From positions 46,119 to 110,118 of the forward strand of contig NZ_JAPVQY010000009.1 of the NCBI RefSeq assembly GCF_027257875.1: a stretch of DNA of 64,000 nucleotides, in the 5' to 3' direction. The stretch comes from Burkholderia sp. IMCC1007 (GTDB lineage: Bacteria > Pseudomonadota > Gammaproteobacteria > Burkholderiales > Burkholderiaceae). The stretch's first letter is position 1. The number at the start of each line of letters is the position of its first letter. Both the position numbers and the translations under genes were made by a program. Below the pieces are notes generated by a model, which saw nothing but the letters and a program-made list of their open reading frames with translations, had not been told where the DNA came from and did no database searches. Positions 34,491 to 44,008 of the stretch are shown here, piece after piece.

Positions 34491-34497
34491 CGGTCAA

Positions 34498-34549
34498 CGG
34501 CCCGGGCGACGCACGACGCGCGACGCGGACCTGGCCGATTCCCGGGCCG
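34498..34549 (+). terminator. 9-bp hairpin after the DUF1177 gene
   Basis: CGGCCCGGG and CCCGGGCCG pair perfectly across a 34-base loop, starting 8 bases after the DUF1177 stop codon. There is no T-run. It could end the operon or protect its 3' end. Confidence 0.4.
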
Positions 34550-34592
34550 CAGCGGAATGGAGCGCGGCCCCGACAGGGCGCTGCGGCAGCGC

Positions 34593-35323
34593 TTATCGTT
34601 GCCGCGCCTTCTCCATTACGGCATACCGGGCCGCGCCCTCCGGGTCGTCGCTACGATAAGCAACGTTTTGCTCCGTGCCGGTACGGCCATCCAGCCCCTG
34701 AACGGCAAGCAGCCGTTCCCGCCAGTGCCGCCGAGGTTCGACATCACGGAGCAGCGCCGAAAATATGCGTCGAGCCGGCCTTTCCCCGGGTTCCACAACT
34801 CCTCGGTAAGCGCGTCCGGATAGGCATTTTTCCGCGATGAACCCCAGTCGATCGCAATGCCGGCGCGGGGGCACAGCTCGGTATGAACCAGCAGCATCGT
34901 TCGCCCGTTGCCGTCAAGGAACGGATGGCCCCACGCAAAAGCGCCCATCACGTCGCCGGGCCCAGCCTGCCCGCGATGCATGCTGGCAGCCAGTCGGAGC
35001 CCCCACTCCACGGCCTGCTGCGACCGGTCCGCCCGCTCGAACTCAACCGCGCCGTCGCCCTTGCCGACGTGCATGCCCACTCCTAGTGGTGATCCGGTCC
35101 GTCCTGGCCCCACCGATAAAAACCGGCAAACAGCATGCGATGTACGCCCAGGAAAGTCCGGTACGTGATGTCCGGAGAACGATCCGGCGAAAGATAGTCG
35201 AGCGCTTCTTCCAGGTGAGTGGTAAAGAAAAGGTGCCCCTGGATCTTGACGATATCGAGATCCTTCAGCGCTCGATATTGCGCAGGTATCCCGCCGACTG
35301 AAAATCCCCGAATGGATCGAACA
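34593..35323 (-). pseudogene. Fic-domain (AMPylating enzyme) gene broken by several frameshifts
   Basis: A continuous Fic protein can be pieced together only by changing frame. It begins MFDPFGDFQSAGYLRNIE at 35323 and stops after 19 codons. It then resumes in another frame as LKDLDIVKIQGHLFFTTHLE and on to HRMLFAGFYRW, ending at a stop near 35090. A third frame gives GVGMHVGKGDGAVEFERADR and the intact Fic motif HPFLDGNGRT. A last shift near 34765 leads to LLRDVEPRRHWRERLLAV and the natural-looking end. Fic proteins transfer AMP to target proteins. At least three indels make this a dead gene unless the sequence is wrong. Confidence 0.85.
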
Positions 35324-35407
35324 TGCTGGTCTCTTTTTCAAATCCGGACGGCTTGCATCGCCACGGCTCGTTCGCGCGCGATCGAAGCAGCGGGCAACGC
35401 GGCCGGC

Positions 35408-36012
35408 CTACGGCTGGCCGTGGCCGGCCGTGACGGAAGACGAACCTGCTGCCAGCCCGCCATTACGCAACGCGTCATTTTCGCGCTGCTCGCGGACGTA
35501 GTTCGTCATCAGACGCGCCATCTGAGCGCTGTTGATGAGTTTTGCCTTGCCGAGCTTCACGAGCAGGCGCCCGACGGCATCGAGTTTCACGTGATCGCCT
35601 GCCGCCCGGGTCACGGCCTCCGCCCACGCATCAAGATCCGATCGACTATCTTCGATGCAGTGCGCTCGAGCAAAGGCACGCAGAAACCCGCCGACGTTCT
35701 TCGTCGGCAATTTGTCCGGATCCGACGGCATCGTGGGCGCGACGTTTCGTCGTCGGCCATGCATCCCCACGTATCTGACCGTGTCATGTCCGACTTCGAA
35801 CTGTCTGGATGAACGCGACCCGCCGGCATCGATCTGGTAGACGTAGCCGCGCTGATTCCGTTCGGCCCGCACTTGACTCTCGGCAATGCCCAGTTTGCCG
35901 AAAGGCTCCCGCACCACGACTTCGGACGGGGCGAGCAACTTCGCCTTGCCGTCGGGACCGATTCGCGCTTTCGCGAAAAACCCCTTTGTCCAGGCGCAGC
36001 TTTATTTTTCAT
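35408..36012 (-). pseudogene. Frameshifted partner gene upstream of the Fic pseudogene
   Basis: The start MKNKAAPGQRGF at 36012 and the main body (FAKARIGPDGKAKLLAPSEV, then GGFLRAFARAHC and LVKLGKAKLINSAQMARLM) lie in different frames. They join if one base is added to the five-T run at about 35985. The restored protein would be about 200 residues. It is not recognised, but its place 84 bases before a fic gene on the same strand is where Fic antitoxin or regulatory partners often lie. The C-terminal half is helix-rich. Confidence 0.65.
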
Positions 36013-36154
36013 GTAATTACGGGCTCACCTCGGGCCAGCGCATCGAACGTGCCGAGCGGCGGCCGCGGTGCCGTCCACATCATCGGATGCATCGTCAATA
36101 GCAGGCCCAGCCGGGCCGACGATCCAACCCGGCAAGCCGCCCGCTTTTATCGAT

Positions 36155-37378
36155 TTATGACAGAAACGTCTTCAAATTGACCGCCGGATCCGCAAGCTTC
36201 ACCGGATCGGGCACCGCCCCTGCCGCGATCAACCGCCGCGACGCGCCGATGTCGCGCCCCAGGTTCGCCGCGGCCACCGCGACGATTTTCCCGTCGTCAC
36301 CGAGCCCGAACACCGTGAACGGCCCGCTCGCCGGGTCGCCGCGCACGACGATCGTCCGTTCGCTGCCGAACAGCCCGAGCATCTGCAGATTGCAGTCGTA
36401 CTGATCGGACCACAGCCACGGCAGCTCCGCATAGGTCTCGTCCGCGCCCAGCAGGTTCGCGGCCGCGACGGCCGGCTGGTTTTCCGCGACCTGCCACGAC
36501 TCGATCCGAACGTGCCGGCCGAGCAGCGGATTGAAGTGCATCGTCACCTCGCCCGCCGCGAAGATCGCGCAATCGTCCGTGCGGCAGCCCGCGTCGACGC
36601 GGATCCCGTTGTCGATGTCGAGCCCGGCCGCCTGCGCGAGTTCGACGTTGGGCACGACGCCGATACCGACCACGACGATATCCGCCTGCACGTCGCCGCG
36701 ATCGGTCTCGACGATCGCGCCGCCGCCCGCCGCGCGACGAATCGCACGCGGCAGCGTCGCCATCTGAAAGGTCACGCCGCGCGCGTCATGCAACCGGCGC
36801 GCATACGCGCCGACGACTTCCGGCAACGCCCGCTGCAGCAATCGCGGGGCCGGGTCGATCACCGTCACGTCGCAACCGACCTGCCGCGCGGCGGCCGCCA
36901 CTTCGAGGCCGATGAAGCCGCCGCCGAGCACCGCCACGCGTCGCCCCGGCGCGAGCTGCGCACGCAGTGCGCGCGCGTCGGCAACGGTGCGCACGTAATG
37001 CGGCACGACGCCTTCGTCGAGCGGCCCGCCGAACGCCCGCACGCGCGAGCCCGTCGCGAGCACGAGCCGCGCGTACGGCACCGTCGCGCCATCGTCGAGC
37101 CGCACCCGCTGCGCGTCGCGATCGATCGTCTCGACGCGCGTGCCGAGCCGCAGCTCGATGCGCTCGGCGTCGTACCATGCCGCGTCACGCACGAACGCGC
37201 GCTGCTCGCCGCCGTCGCCGAGCAGCGCATCCTTCGACAATGCGGGCCGGTCGTACGGCAGCTCGCGTTCCGCGCCGATCATCACGATGCGCGCGCCGGC
37301 GTCGCGCGCGCGCAGCGCCTCGGCCGTGCGCCGGGCCGCGTGACCCGCGCCGACGATCACGAACGGGTCAGTCGACAT
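36155..37378 (-). CDS. andAa: Anthranilate 1,2-dioxygenase, ferredoxin reductase component
   Basis: This 407-residue, FAD-containing, NADH-dependent reductase passes electrons to the Rieske ferredoxin AndAb. It has an FAD-binding start (FVIVGAGHAARRTAEALR), DRPALSKDALLGDGGEQ, an NADH-binding motif (VAVLGGGFIGLEVAAAARQVG), and the second FAD contact (CAIFAAGEVTMHFNPLLGR), as in oxygenase-coupled reductases. It is last in the andAcAdAbAa order known from Burkholderia cepacia DBO1 and overlaps andAb by 11 bases. The FAD-side GEV replaces the usual GDV. Confidence 0.9.
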   Translation of the reverse strand: MSTDPFVIVGAGHAARRTAEALRARDAGARIVMIGAERELPYDRPALSKDALLGDGGEQRAFVRDAAWYDAERIELRLGTRVETIDRDAQRVRLDDGATVPYARLVLATGSRVRAFGGPLDEGVVPHYVRTVADARALRAQLAPGRRVAVLGGGFIGLEVAAAARQVGCDVTVIDPAPRLLQRALPEVVGAYARRLHDARGVTFQMATLPRAIRRAAGGGAIVETDRGDVQADIVVVGIGVVPNVELAQAAGLDIDNGIRVDAGCRTDDCAIFAAGEVTMHFNPLLGRHVRIESWQVAENQPAVAAANLLGADETYAELPWLWSDQYDCNLQMLGLFGSERTIVVRGDPASGPFTVFGLGDDGKIVAVAAANLGRDIGASRRLIAAGAVPDPVKLADPAVNLKTFLS

Positions 37379-37694
37379 TGACTTCCACCTGCCCGTCGAC
37401 GACCCGGATCGGATAGACCCGCACCGGCTCGGTGATCGGCGCGCATTTCGGCGCGCCGGTGCGAATGTCGATCAGCCCCTGGTGCAGCGGGCATTCGACG
37501 CAACCGTCTTCCACATAGCCTTCCGACAGCCGCGCGTGACCATGCGAACACAGGTCGTGCATCGCGAACAGTTCGTCACCGATCCGGAACACCGCGATCG
37601 GCTTCTGGCCGGCGACACGTGCCGCCGGTTCGTCCTCGGAGAATTCGTCGAATGCGCCCAGCGGATGCCATTGCGCGAGCGTTGCTTCAGTCAT
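37368..37694 (-). CDS. andAb: Anthranilate 1,2-dioxygenase, Rieske ferredoxin component
   Basis: This 108-residue Rieske [2Fe-2S] ferredoxin has its cluster ligands in CSHGHARLSEG (Cys49, His51) and CPLHQGLIDIRTG (Cys68, His71). It carries electrons from AndAa to the terminal oxygenase. Cys65 lies close to the ligands but is not part of the standard motif. It overlaps the reductase gene, and its start is 45 bases after the small-subunit stop. Confidence 0.92.
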   Translation of the reverse strand: MTEATLAQWHPLGAFDEFSEDEPAARVAGQKPIAVFRIGDELFAMHDLCSHGHARLSEGYVEDGCVECPLHQGLIDIRTGAPKCAPITEPVRVYPIRVVDGQVEVNVD

Positions 37695-37738
37695 GTCGGT
37701 TCCTTGCTTCGTCAGATCGGTCAGGGCGGTCAGAGCGG

Positions 37739-38224
37739 TCAGATCGGCGTCGCGAGCAGCGTCTGCACGCGCGACGTGTCGTAGATCACGCGCTTGGTCT
37801 TGTAGCGCAGCCCGTCGGGCGTACGCACGACCGTGTCGTAGTACTTGCCGGCCTGGTACACGTTCGATTCGCCGTTGCTGCGCGTCTGCACGACCACGTA
37901 GTTGCTCTCGGTGTCGATCTCGCCGTCGCGCACGGCGACGATCGTCAGGCCCGACGTCATGTGCCGGTACGTATGCTCTTCATAGATGTTCGCGTGCCGC
38001 AGCGACACCACTCGGTCGCGCAGCATCCGCTGGTTCGTGCAGTGAACGATCCCGACCGGCAGGCCGAGATCCGCGTTCTCCTTCGGCACGATCTCGTACG
38101 TGCAGTCCTCGGTGAACATCTCCGGCCAGCGTTCGAGCCGGTCGTTGTCGAGGTGGCCGATGTAGCGGTTCTGGAGCATGTAAATCTCGAACCACGTCTT
38201 CATGTCTTCCGTCAGGTTTTCCAT
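37739..38224 (-). CDS. andAd: Anthranilate 1,2-dioxygenase, small (beta) subunit
   Basis: This 161-residue beta subunit of a Rieske non-heme iron oxygenase has an NTF2-like fold with a structural role in the alpha3beta3 hexamer. Typical features are the N-terminal helix with FEIYMLQNRYIGHLDNDRLERW, MFTEDCTYEIVPKEN, and the C-terminal KTKRVIYDTSRVQTLLATPI. The ATG at 38224 lies 17 bases after the andAc stop codon. The open frame continues upstream through andAc, but that part is a shadow. Confidence 0.92.
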   Translation of the reverse strand: MENLTEDMKTWFEIYMLQNRYIGHLDNDRLERWPEMFTEDCTYEIVPKENADLGLPVGIVHCTNQRMLRDRVVSLRHANIYEEHTYRHMTSGLTIVAVRDGEIDTESNYVVVQTRSNGESNVYQAGKYYDTVVRTPDGLRYKTKRVIYDTSRVQTLLATPI

Positions 38225-38241
38225 CGTTCCGCGCTCCCGCT

Positions 38242-39513
38242 TCAATAGCCCATCAGCTTCTGGTAGCCGACCCAGAACTTGCGGATCAGGCTTTCGGTGA
38301 TCACCGTGTCCTGCTGGTCCGGATTGCCGCGCGACATCTCGATCACCGACGTCGCGTCGGCATCGCGCACGGTGCCGCGCTGCACGAGTTCGGTCGCTTC
38401 CGTGTCTTCCATCGAGATATAGCCGGCCGGCCCGACGAGGTTCGCCTGCTTGATGCGCAGCGCGCGCAGCTCGGGCGTGTCGTCCGCGTAGCCGAAGAAG
38501 TGGAAGATCAGCTCGAAATTGTCCGGCCCCTTCGGCAGGATCTGCCGCGCGACCAGCGTGTTGTGGATCTGCTGGATCACGAGCTGCGGGAAGATCGGCT
38601 GGATATGGTTCGTGCAGTCCTCGTCGTATTCCGACACGAGATCGAGGATCGACTCGTCTTCCAGATGGAAGCCCTCGTCGAACGAACGGATGTTCTGCTG
38701 CTTGTATGCGGCCGACGTGTCGTCGCCCGTCTTCGTCACGGTGATGATGCTGTGCAGCCCGTGGTTCGCATCCGGAATCGAGCGCGCCTTCATCCCGACG
38801 CGGAAGATGTTGAAGGTCGTATGGAACAGATGCAGCATGCTCGCGTGATACGGGTCCTTCACGTTCTCCATGTAGAGCTTCCAGTTCGACTTCGAATACT
38901 GGCGCGTACAGCCGAGATACTCGATCGGCTTGTGGAAGATGCGGTCGATCCACGGGCGCATCTGCTCGCCGAGATAGTCGGGCAGCGGCATCACGTCGTC
39001 GCTGAAGGTCGCGAACACGAGCCCGCGATAGCTGTCGACGCGCAGCTTGCGCAGCCCGTGCTGCTTCGGATCGAAATCGGCCGGCATCCCGGTCATCCCC
39101 TTCTGGCCGCGCCGGAACGGCACGCCGAGCAGGTTGCCCTGATTGTCGAAGCTCCACTGGTGGTACACGCACGTGTGCGAACTCGCGTTGCCGCGCGACT
39201 TGCGGCACACCTGCGCGCCGCGGTGCGCGCAGCGGTTCACCCACGCGGACAGCGTGCCGTCCTCGGTGCGCGTGACGACGACCGGCGTGTCGCCGACGAA
39301 CGTGCTCTTGAAGTCGCCGGCATTCGGGATTTCCGCTTCCAGCGCGACGAAGTTCCACGTCGGCCCGCGGAAGATGCGCTCCTGCTCGCGATCGTAGACT
39401 GCCCGCGAGCTGAACACCTTGTACGGCACGCGCGAGCCGTCGTCGTGCGGAAAATGCACGTCGGACGCGTCGTCGCGCGCGGCGAATACGACGGGCGATT
39501 CTGTCTGCTCCAT
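38242..39513 (-). CDS. andAc: Anthranilate 1,2-dioxygenase, large (alpha) subunit
   Basis: This 423-residue terminal oxygenase converts anthranilate to catechol with release of CO2 and ammonia. The Rieske cluster is bound by Cys95-His97 (CAHRGAQVC) and Cys115-His118 (CVYHQWSF). The mononuclear iron site is in [18 protein letters not shown] with the distal Asp near residue 370. The start at 39513 has GGAG 8 bases upstream. Gene order and the divergent AraC gene match the three-component andA system of B. cepacia rather than antABC, whose reductase is a single protein. Confidence 0.93.
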   Translation of the reverse strand: MEQTESPVVFAARDDASDVHFPHDDGSRVPYKVFSSRAVYDREQERIFRGPTWNFVALEAEIPNAGDFKSTFVGDTPVVVTRTEDGTLSAWVNRCAHRGAQVCRKSRGNASSHTCVYHQWSFDNQGNLLGVPFRRGQKGMTGMPADFDPKQHGLRKLRVDSYRGLVFATFSDDVMPLPDYLGEQMRPWIDRIFHKPIEYLGCTRQYSKSNWKLYMENVKDPYHASMLHLFHTTFNIFRVGMKARSIPDANHGLHSIITVTKTGDDTSAAYKQQNIRSFDEGFHLEDESILDLVSEYDEDCTNHIQPIFPQLVIQQIHNTLVARQILPKGPDNFELIFHFFGYADDTPELRALRIKQANLVGPAGYISMEDTEATELVQRGTVRDADATSVIEMSRGNPDQQDTVITESLIRKFWVGYQKLMGY

Positions 39514-39589
39514 GTCGGACTCCTTGTGGTTCCGTTTGGTTGATTGCATGGAGTCGATTTTTGAAAAGCTAATATTCCCCGTCTATCCG

Positions 39590-39624
39590 GAAAGTGCGAT
39601 TGCGGCAGCGCAATATCCACTTTC
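39590..39624. promoter_or_regulatory. Inverted repeat between andAc and andR
   Basis: GAAAGTG (39590-39596) and CACTTTC (39618-39624) form the outer arms, and ATTGC/GCAAT (39599-39603, 39610-39614) the inner arms, of an imperfect dyad 77-111 bases upstream of andAc. This is the natural place for AndR to bind and activate the operon in response to anthranilate. Confidence 0.45.
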
Positions 39625-39721
39625 GGCGAATTTCTGCGCTAGCATGGCGACACACACGTGCCGCAGCACGACGATCGCGACCCATTCGTCGAAGCCGGCG
39701 TCCATACCAAGGCCGATGCCC

Positions 39722-40681
39722 ATGTCCCCAACGTCGTTCGAGCCGCTTGCGCTGCGCGCGCACCGGCTGTTCGAATCCCGCGATCTCGACGAGACGCGCG
39801 AGCGCATCTCGCGCGTGATGCAGCCGCACGCGCTGCTGCCGAGCGGCCGCGTGCAAGGCGCATCGCACATGGATTTCGTCCGGCTCGGCGGCCTCGGGAT
39901 CGGTACCATCGCATTCGGCGACGCGATGCGCGTGCAGGTCGACGCCGTCGACGGCTATTACCTGCTGATGTTCTGCCTGTCCGGGCAGGCCGAAGTCCGC
40001 GCGATGGGGCGCCGGCTCGGCGTCGACGGGCAGACGGGCGTGCTGTGCGCGCCCGGCGAGCGCTTCGACGCGGTGCTGTCCGCCGACTGCGAGCAGTTCG
40101 TGCTGCGCATCGACGCGGCCACCGTCGGCGCGCTGACCGGCGACCCGCGCGCGACGCTCGACCCCGTGCTGCACATCAGCGACGCCGCGCTTGCCGCGTG
40201 GCGCCAGCAGCTGATGCTCGTCGCGCGGTCGCCGGAGCTGCTCGAACGCGCGAACGCAAACCCGCGCGTCGCGTCGCAGCTCGAGCACCTGCTGATCGAC
40301 CTGCTGATCGAAGGCCACCCGCCGTCGGCGCTGCAGGCGGCGCACCGCGACCCGGCGCCGGGCTTCGTACGGCGCGCGCAGGAATTCGTCGATGCCCAGT
40401 ACATGCAGCCGCTGCAGCTCGCCGATATCGTCCAGGCCGCCAACGTGCCCGAACGGACGCTGCGCGACGCGTTCCTGCAATTCCGCGGGATGAGCCCGAT
40501 GCAATACCTGCGCGCGACGCGCCTCGCGCACGCGCGCGAACTGCTGCGCGGCGCGGCATCCGACCGGCGGATCGCCGATATCGCGCTCGACTGCGGGTTT
40601 ACCCATCTCGGGCGGTTCGCGATCGCGTATCGGGAGAAGTTCGGCGAGTCGCCGTCCGAGACGCTCGACGCCAGGCGCTGA
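39722..40681 (+). CDS. andR: AraC family activator of the andA operon
   Basis: This 319-residue regulator has an N-terminal cupin-like effector domain (about 20-190, with [20 protein letters not shown] and [15 protein letters not shown]) and a C-terminal pair of helix-turn-helix motifs (about 215-319, with [38 protein letters not shown] and [26 protein letters not shown]). It diverges from andAc, as andR does in known anthranilate loci, and should activate it with anthranilate as inducer. AAGG lies 9 bases upstream of the ATG at 39722; a second ATG is 6 bases earlier. Confidence 0.88.
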   Translation: MSPTSFEPLALRAHRLFESRDLDETRERISRVMQPHALLPSGRVQGASHMDFVRLGGLGIGTIAFGDAMRVQVDAVDGYYLLMFCLSGQAEVRAMGRRLGVDGQTGVLCAPGERFDAVLSADCEQFVLRIDAATVGALTGDPRATLDPVLHISDAALAAWRQQLMLVARSPELLERANANPRVASQLEHLLIDLLIEGHPPSALQAAHRDPAPGFVRRAQEFVDAQYMQPLQLADIVQAANVPERTLRDAFLQFRGMSPMQYLRATRLAHARELLRGAASDRRIADIALDCGFTHLGRFAIAYREKFGESPSETLDARR

Positions 40682-40828
40682 AGCCGTGCGCGCACGCTCC
40701 GCGCCACGCCGCATGCGGCACTTCGCGCTTCGTCAAGCGCATCGCCATCCGCAGCATTCGCCTTCCGTTCGTGCGGGCGGCCGCGCCCTGATCGGCGGCC
40801 GGTTGCGCTCGCGCGACGCCGGCGGGAT

Positions 40829-41140
40829 CTACGCCGGCGGTCCGCGCCGCGGCACGGCGTCGCGCTCTGCATCCTCGGACGGCGGGCACGCACGGTCGAG
40901 CCGTTCCGCCGCACACGCCAGCGCCCCTTCGACCCGTTCGAGCATCGTGCGCGTGGCCTCGCTGCGCGGGCTCGCGCGCAGCAGCAGCTTCAGCCACTTC
41001 AGCCGCCGCTCGAGCATCGGCACGACGAGTGTTTGGACGATCAACCGCTGATCCCGGTCCAACGGATCGAAACGCACGCATGCGTCGACGAGCGCATCGA
41101 GGGTGAGTACCACGTAAGCAGAATGCGTCGAGCCTTTCAT
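40829..41140 (-). CDS. Small helical protein of unknown function downstream of a chemoreceptor gene
   Basis: This 103-residue protein starts MKGSTHSAYVVLTLDALVDACVRFDPLDRDQRLIV and is rich in Leu, Arg and Ala, probably all-helical. No family is recognised. GGAG lies 9 bases upstream of the ATG at 41140. It lies 44 bases after the methyl-accepting protein gene on the same strand, so it is likely co-transcribed. Codon use is like the neighbours, which supports a real gene. It might act with the receptor, but nothing in the sequence proves this. Confidence 0.55.
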   Translation of the reverse strand: MKGSTHSAYVVLTLDALVDACVRFDPLDRDQRLIVQTLVVPMLERRLKWLKLLLRASPRSEATRTMLERVEGALACAAERLDRACPPSEDAERDAVPRRGPPA

Positions 41141-41184
41141 GGGTCGATACTCCCGTCGCAGCAGGCTGCGGACCGTTATCCCGA

Positions 41185-42861
41185 TCAAAACGCCTTCCAG
41201 TCGACGGATCCGCCCGCGGCAGGCGCGCTCAGCACCACCCGCGGCGCAACGGCCGGCGGTTCCGTCCGCGCGGGCGCGAGCGCGGGCGACGCCACGGCCG
41301 GCACATCGACGGCGTCCGGGGCGAGCTTGAACGTGGCCATCGCCGCCTGCAGACGGCCGGCCTGCTCCTCGAGCGAATGCGCGGCCGCTGCCGCCTGCTC
41401 GACGAGCGCCGCGTTCTGCTGCGTGACCATGTCCATCTGCTCGATCGCCAGATTGACCTGCGAAATCCCCTGGCTCTGCTCCCGCGACGCAGCCGCGATT
41501 TCGGCGACGATATCGGACACCTGCTTGATCGCGAGCTTCACCTGCGCCATCGTCTCGCCGACGCCCGTGGCCTGCTGCGCGCTGTCCCGGATCATCGACA
41601 CCGACGCGCCGATCAGTTCCTTGATCTCCTTCGCGGCGGCCGCCGAGCGCTGCGCGAGGCTGCGCACCTCGCTCGCGACCACCGCGAAGCCGCGCCCCTG
41701 CTCGCCGGCGCGCGCGGCCTCCACCGCGGCGTTGAGCGCGAGGATGTTGGTCTGGAACGCGATGCCCTCGATCACGCCCGTGATCTCGGAAACCTGGCTG
41801 GAACTGCTGCTGATCTGCCCGATCGTCGCGACCATACCCTGCACGGCATCGTTGCCGGCATCGGCCATCCCGGTCGCGCGCGTCGCCAGCGTATTGGCCT
41901 GCTGCGCGTTGTCGGCGTTCTGCTTCACGGTCTCGGTCAGTTGCGTCATGCTCGACGCGGTTTCCGCGAGCGACGCGGCCTGCTCTTCCGTGCGGGCCGA
42001 CAGATCGGCATTGCCGCTCGCGATCTGGCGCGACGCGACCGCCACCGCTTCCGCGCTGCGCTTGATGCCGCGCACCGTCGTACCGAGCTGCCGATCCATC
42101 GTCGCCAGCGCGCCGAGCAACCGGCCGAATTCATCGTGCGAATCGATGTCGATCCGGTTGTCCAGCGACCCGCCGGCGATTTCGTCGGCCACGCGCACGG
42201 CCTTTCCGAGCGGCGTCGAGATGTGCCGCATCAGGTGCGCGGACACCCACGCCGCGACCAGCACGCCGGCGCCGATCAGGCCGATCGCAATCCATAAAAT
42301 CATCACGAAGGTCGACGCGCTGTCGTCCGCGAACGACTTCGCCTGCTCGAGGTTCAGTGCGATGTCGTCGTCGAGCGCCTGCTTGAGCGCGCCGGCGGTC
42401 GGCGCCAGCCGGTCGATCGCCGCGGCGGCCGCGTCGCGGTCGCCGCCGTCCACCGCCGCGAGCGCTTCGCCCACGCCGGTCCGGAACCGCGGCAGCAGGT
42501 CGCGGATCCGGTCCGCGATGCGGCGCTCCTTGTCGCCCGTGATCGATTCGCTGTAGTAGCGGTTCCATATCGTGTCGACACGGCGTTGCTCGGCACGCGT
42601 CGCGTCGATTCCGCTTTGGACCCGCGCGGGATCGCGCTCGGACAACGCCCCACGCACCCGAAGCTGCGTCTCGAAGGTCGCGGCGCGAACTTCCGACAAC
42701 TCGCTGATCGGCAGCGTGTTGCCCGCGTAAGCCTCATGGACGTTCGAATTCAGTCGCGACAGGCCGAATATGCCGAACACGCCGATTGCGACCATGAGCG
42801 CGACGCAGCCGGCAAGCGCGAAAAATATCCTGAACTTGATGCTTTTCCCAAATCGGTTCAC
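41185..42861 (-). CDS. Methyl-accepting chemotaxis protein (Tar-like) within the aromatic-degradation cluster
   Basis: This 558-residue receptor has a first membrane segment at about 10-34, a helical four-helix-bundle periplasmic sensor to about 185, a second membrane segment at about 187-210 ([21 protein letters not shown]), a HAMP domain, and the signalling domain with the conserved tip ([28 protein letters not shown]). The last five residues, DWKAF, resemble the xWxxF tether that recruits CheR and CheB. It stands between the andA/andR and catRBAC genes, so an aromatic acid or a breakdown product is a reasonable ligand. Confidence 0.9.
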   Translation of the reverse strand: MNRFGKSIKFRIFFALAGCVALMVAIGVFGIFGLSRLNSNVHEAYAGNTLPISELSEVRAATFETQLRVRGALSERDPARVQSGIDATRAEQRRVDTIWNRYYSESITGDKERRIADRIRDLLPRFRTGVGEALAAVDGGDRDAAAAAIDRLAPTAGALKQALDDDIALNLEQAKSFADDSASTFVMILWIAIGLIGAGVLVAAWVSAHLMRHISTPLGKAVRVADEIAGGSLDNRIDIDSHDEFGRLLGALATMDRQLGTTVRGIKRSAEAVAVASRQIASGNADLSARTEEQAASLAETASSMTQLTETVKQNADNAQQANTLATRATGMADAGNDAVQGMVATIGQISSSSSQVSEITGVIEGIAFQTNILALNAAVEAARAGEQGRGFAVVASEVRSLAQRSAAAAKEIKELIGASVSMIRDSAQQATGVGETMAQVKLAIKQVSDIVAEIAAASREQSQGISQVNLAIEQMDMVTQQNAALVEQAAAAAHSLEEQAGRLQAAMATFKLAPDAVDVPAVASPALAPARTEPPAVAPRVVLSAPAAGGSVDWKAF

Positions 42862-43026
42862 GTTGCTCTCCTTGAATGTTCCGGTCGATGCGGAGCGGAA
42901 AATTCCGCTTTCAACCTGTTTACGGAGAGCGACACGACCGGTTTACCCGCCGGCGGCAGGATAGAAAAAACCACGTGCAGCAATAATCGGCACACTGGCG
43001 ATCGTTTTTCGGTCGCCGGCCAGCCG

Positions 43027-43917
43027 TCACGCCGCCGGCACGATCATCTCCCGCGCGATCGCGCAGAACGCGGCCGTCACCGCGCTTTCGCCATGCAGCC
43101 GGCGGCTCATGATGATCGGCGACGTCGCCATGGGCTCCGGCAGCCTCCGGTAGACGACGCCCTTCACGCGCACGCCCTCCACGCTTTCCGGCACGAGCGA
43201 TACCCCCATCCGCGCGGCGACGAGCCCGAGCGCCGTCTGCAGTTCGCGCACCTCGTGAACGGCCGCCGGCACGAGGCCGCCGTCGCGCAGCGCGGACAGC
43301 TGCTGGTCGGCGTAGCTCGGCCGCGGCGTGCTCGGATAGACGATCAGCGTCTCGTTCGCGATGTCCGCGAGCGTCAGCGGCCGGTCCGGATCCGCGAGCG
43401 GATGCCCGAGCGGTAGCACCGCGATCAGCTTTTCCTCGATCAGCGCCTCGCGCACGAGCTGGTCGTCGTCGAAGCGCAGGCGACCGAACCCGACGTCGAT
43501 TCGCCCGCCCTTCAATGCGCCGAGCTGTTCGAGCGTGAACATTTCGATCAGCGACAGCTCGACGGCCGGCTGCGCCTCGCGAAACGCGCGAATCACGTCC
43601 GGCAGCGCGCCATAGAGCGTCGACGGCACGAAGCCGATCACGATCCGCTCCGACAATTGCGCGAGCCGACGCGTCAGCGGGCCGAGCTCGTCGGCCTGGT
43701 CGACCAGGCGCTTCGCCTGCGCATAGAACATGCGCCCCGCGTCGGTCAGCTTCAGCGGCCGCGCGCCGCGCTCAAAGAGCGGCAAGCCGACCTCGTCCTC
43801 GATGGCCTGGAGCTGGCGGCTCAGCGGCGGCTGCGTCATGTGCAGCCGCTCCGCCGCCCGCGTGATGTTCATTTCCTCCGCGACGGCGATGAAGTAGCGG
43901 AGCTGGCGCAATTCCAT
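43027..43917 (-). CDS. catR: LysR family regulator CatR
   Basis: This 296-residue LysR protein starts MELRQLRYFIAVAEEMNITRAAERLHMTQPPLSRQLQ, the characteristic N-terminus of the BenM/CatR/CatM group. The effector domain (about 90-290) includes IVIGFVPSTLYGALP and GVSLVPESVEGV. CatR binds cis,cis-muconate and activates the divergent cat genes. The open frame extends upstream over catB, but the ATG at 43917 fits the family start. Only 91 bases separate it from catB, enough for a shared operator. Confidence 0.9.
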   Translation of the reverse strand: MELRQLRYFIAVAEEMNITRAAERLHMTQPPLSRQLQAIEDEVGLPLFERGARPLKLTDAGRMFYAQAKRLVDQADELGPLTRRLAQLSERIVIGFVPSTLYGALPDVIRAFREAQPAVELSLIEMFTLEQLGALKGGRIDVGFGRLRFDDDQLVREALIEEKLIAVLPLGHPLADPDRPLTLADIANETLIVYPSTPRPSYADQQLSALRDGGLVPAAVHEVRELQTALGLVAARMGVSLVPESVEGVRVKGVVYRRLPEPMATSPIIMSRRLHGESAVTAAFCAIAREMIVPAA

Positions 43918-44008
43918 TTCATGCCTCAAAGGTATGGAAGTAGTCGGAAAGAGTGTTGGACGACGCCGGGTCGGAATTCCTACCATGTGCACCAACAGGA
44001 GGAATCGC

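Noticed and set aside
43934-44008. Longer N-terminus for CatB starting at 43934
   Set aside because: AGGAGG directly before the ATG at 44009 and the family N-terminus favour the shorter form. The extension would also cover the CatR-CatB regulatory gap.
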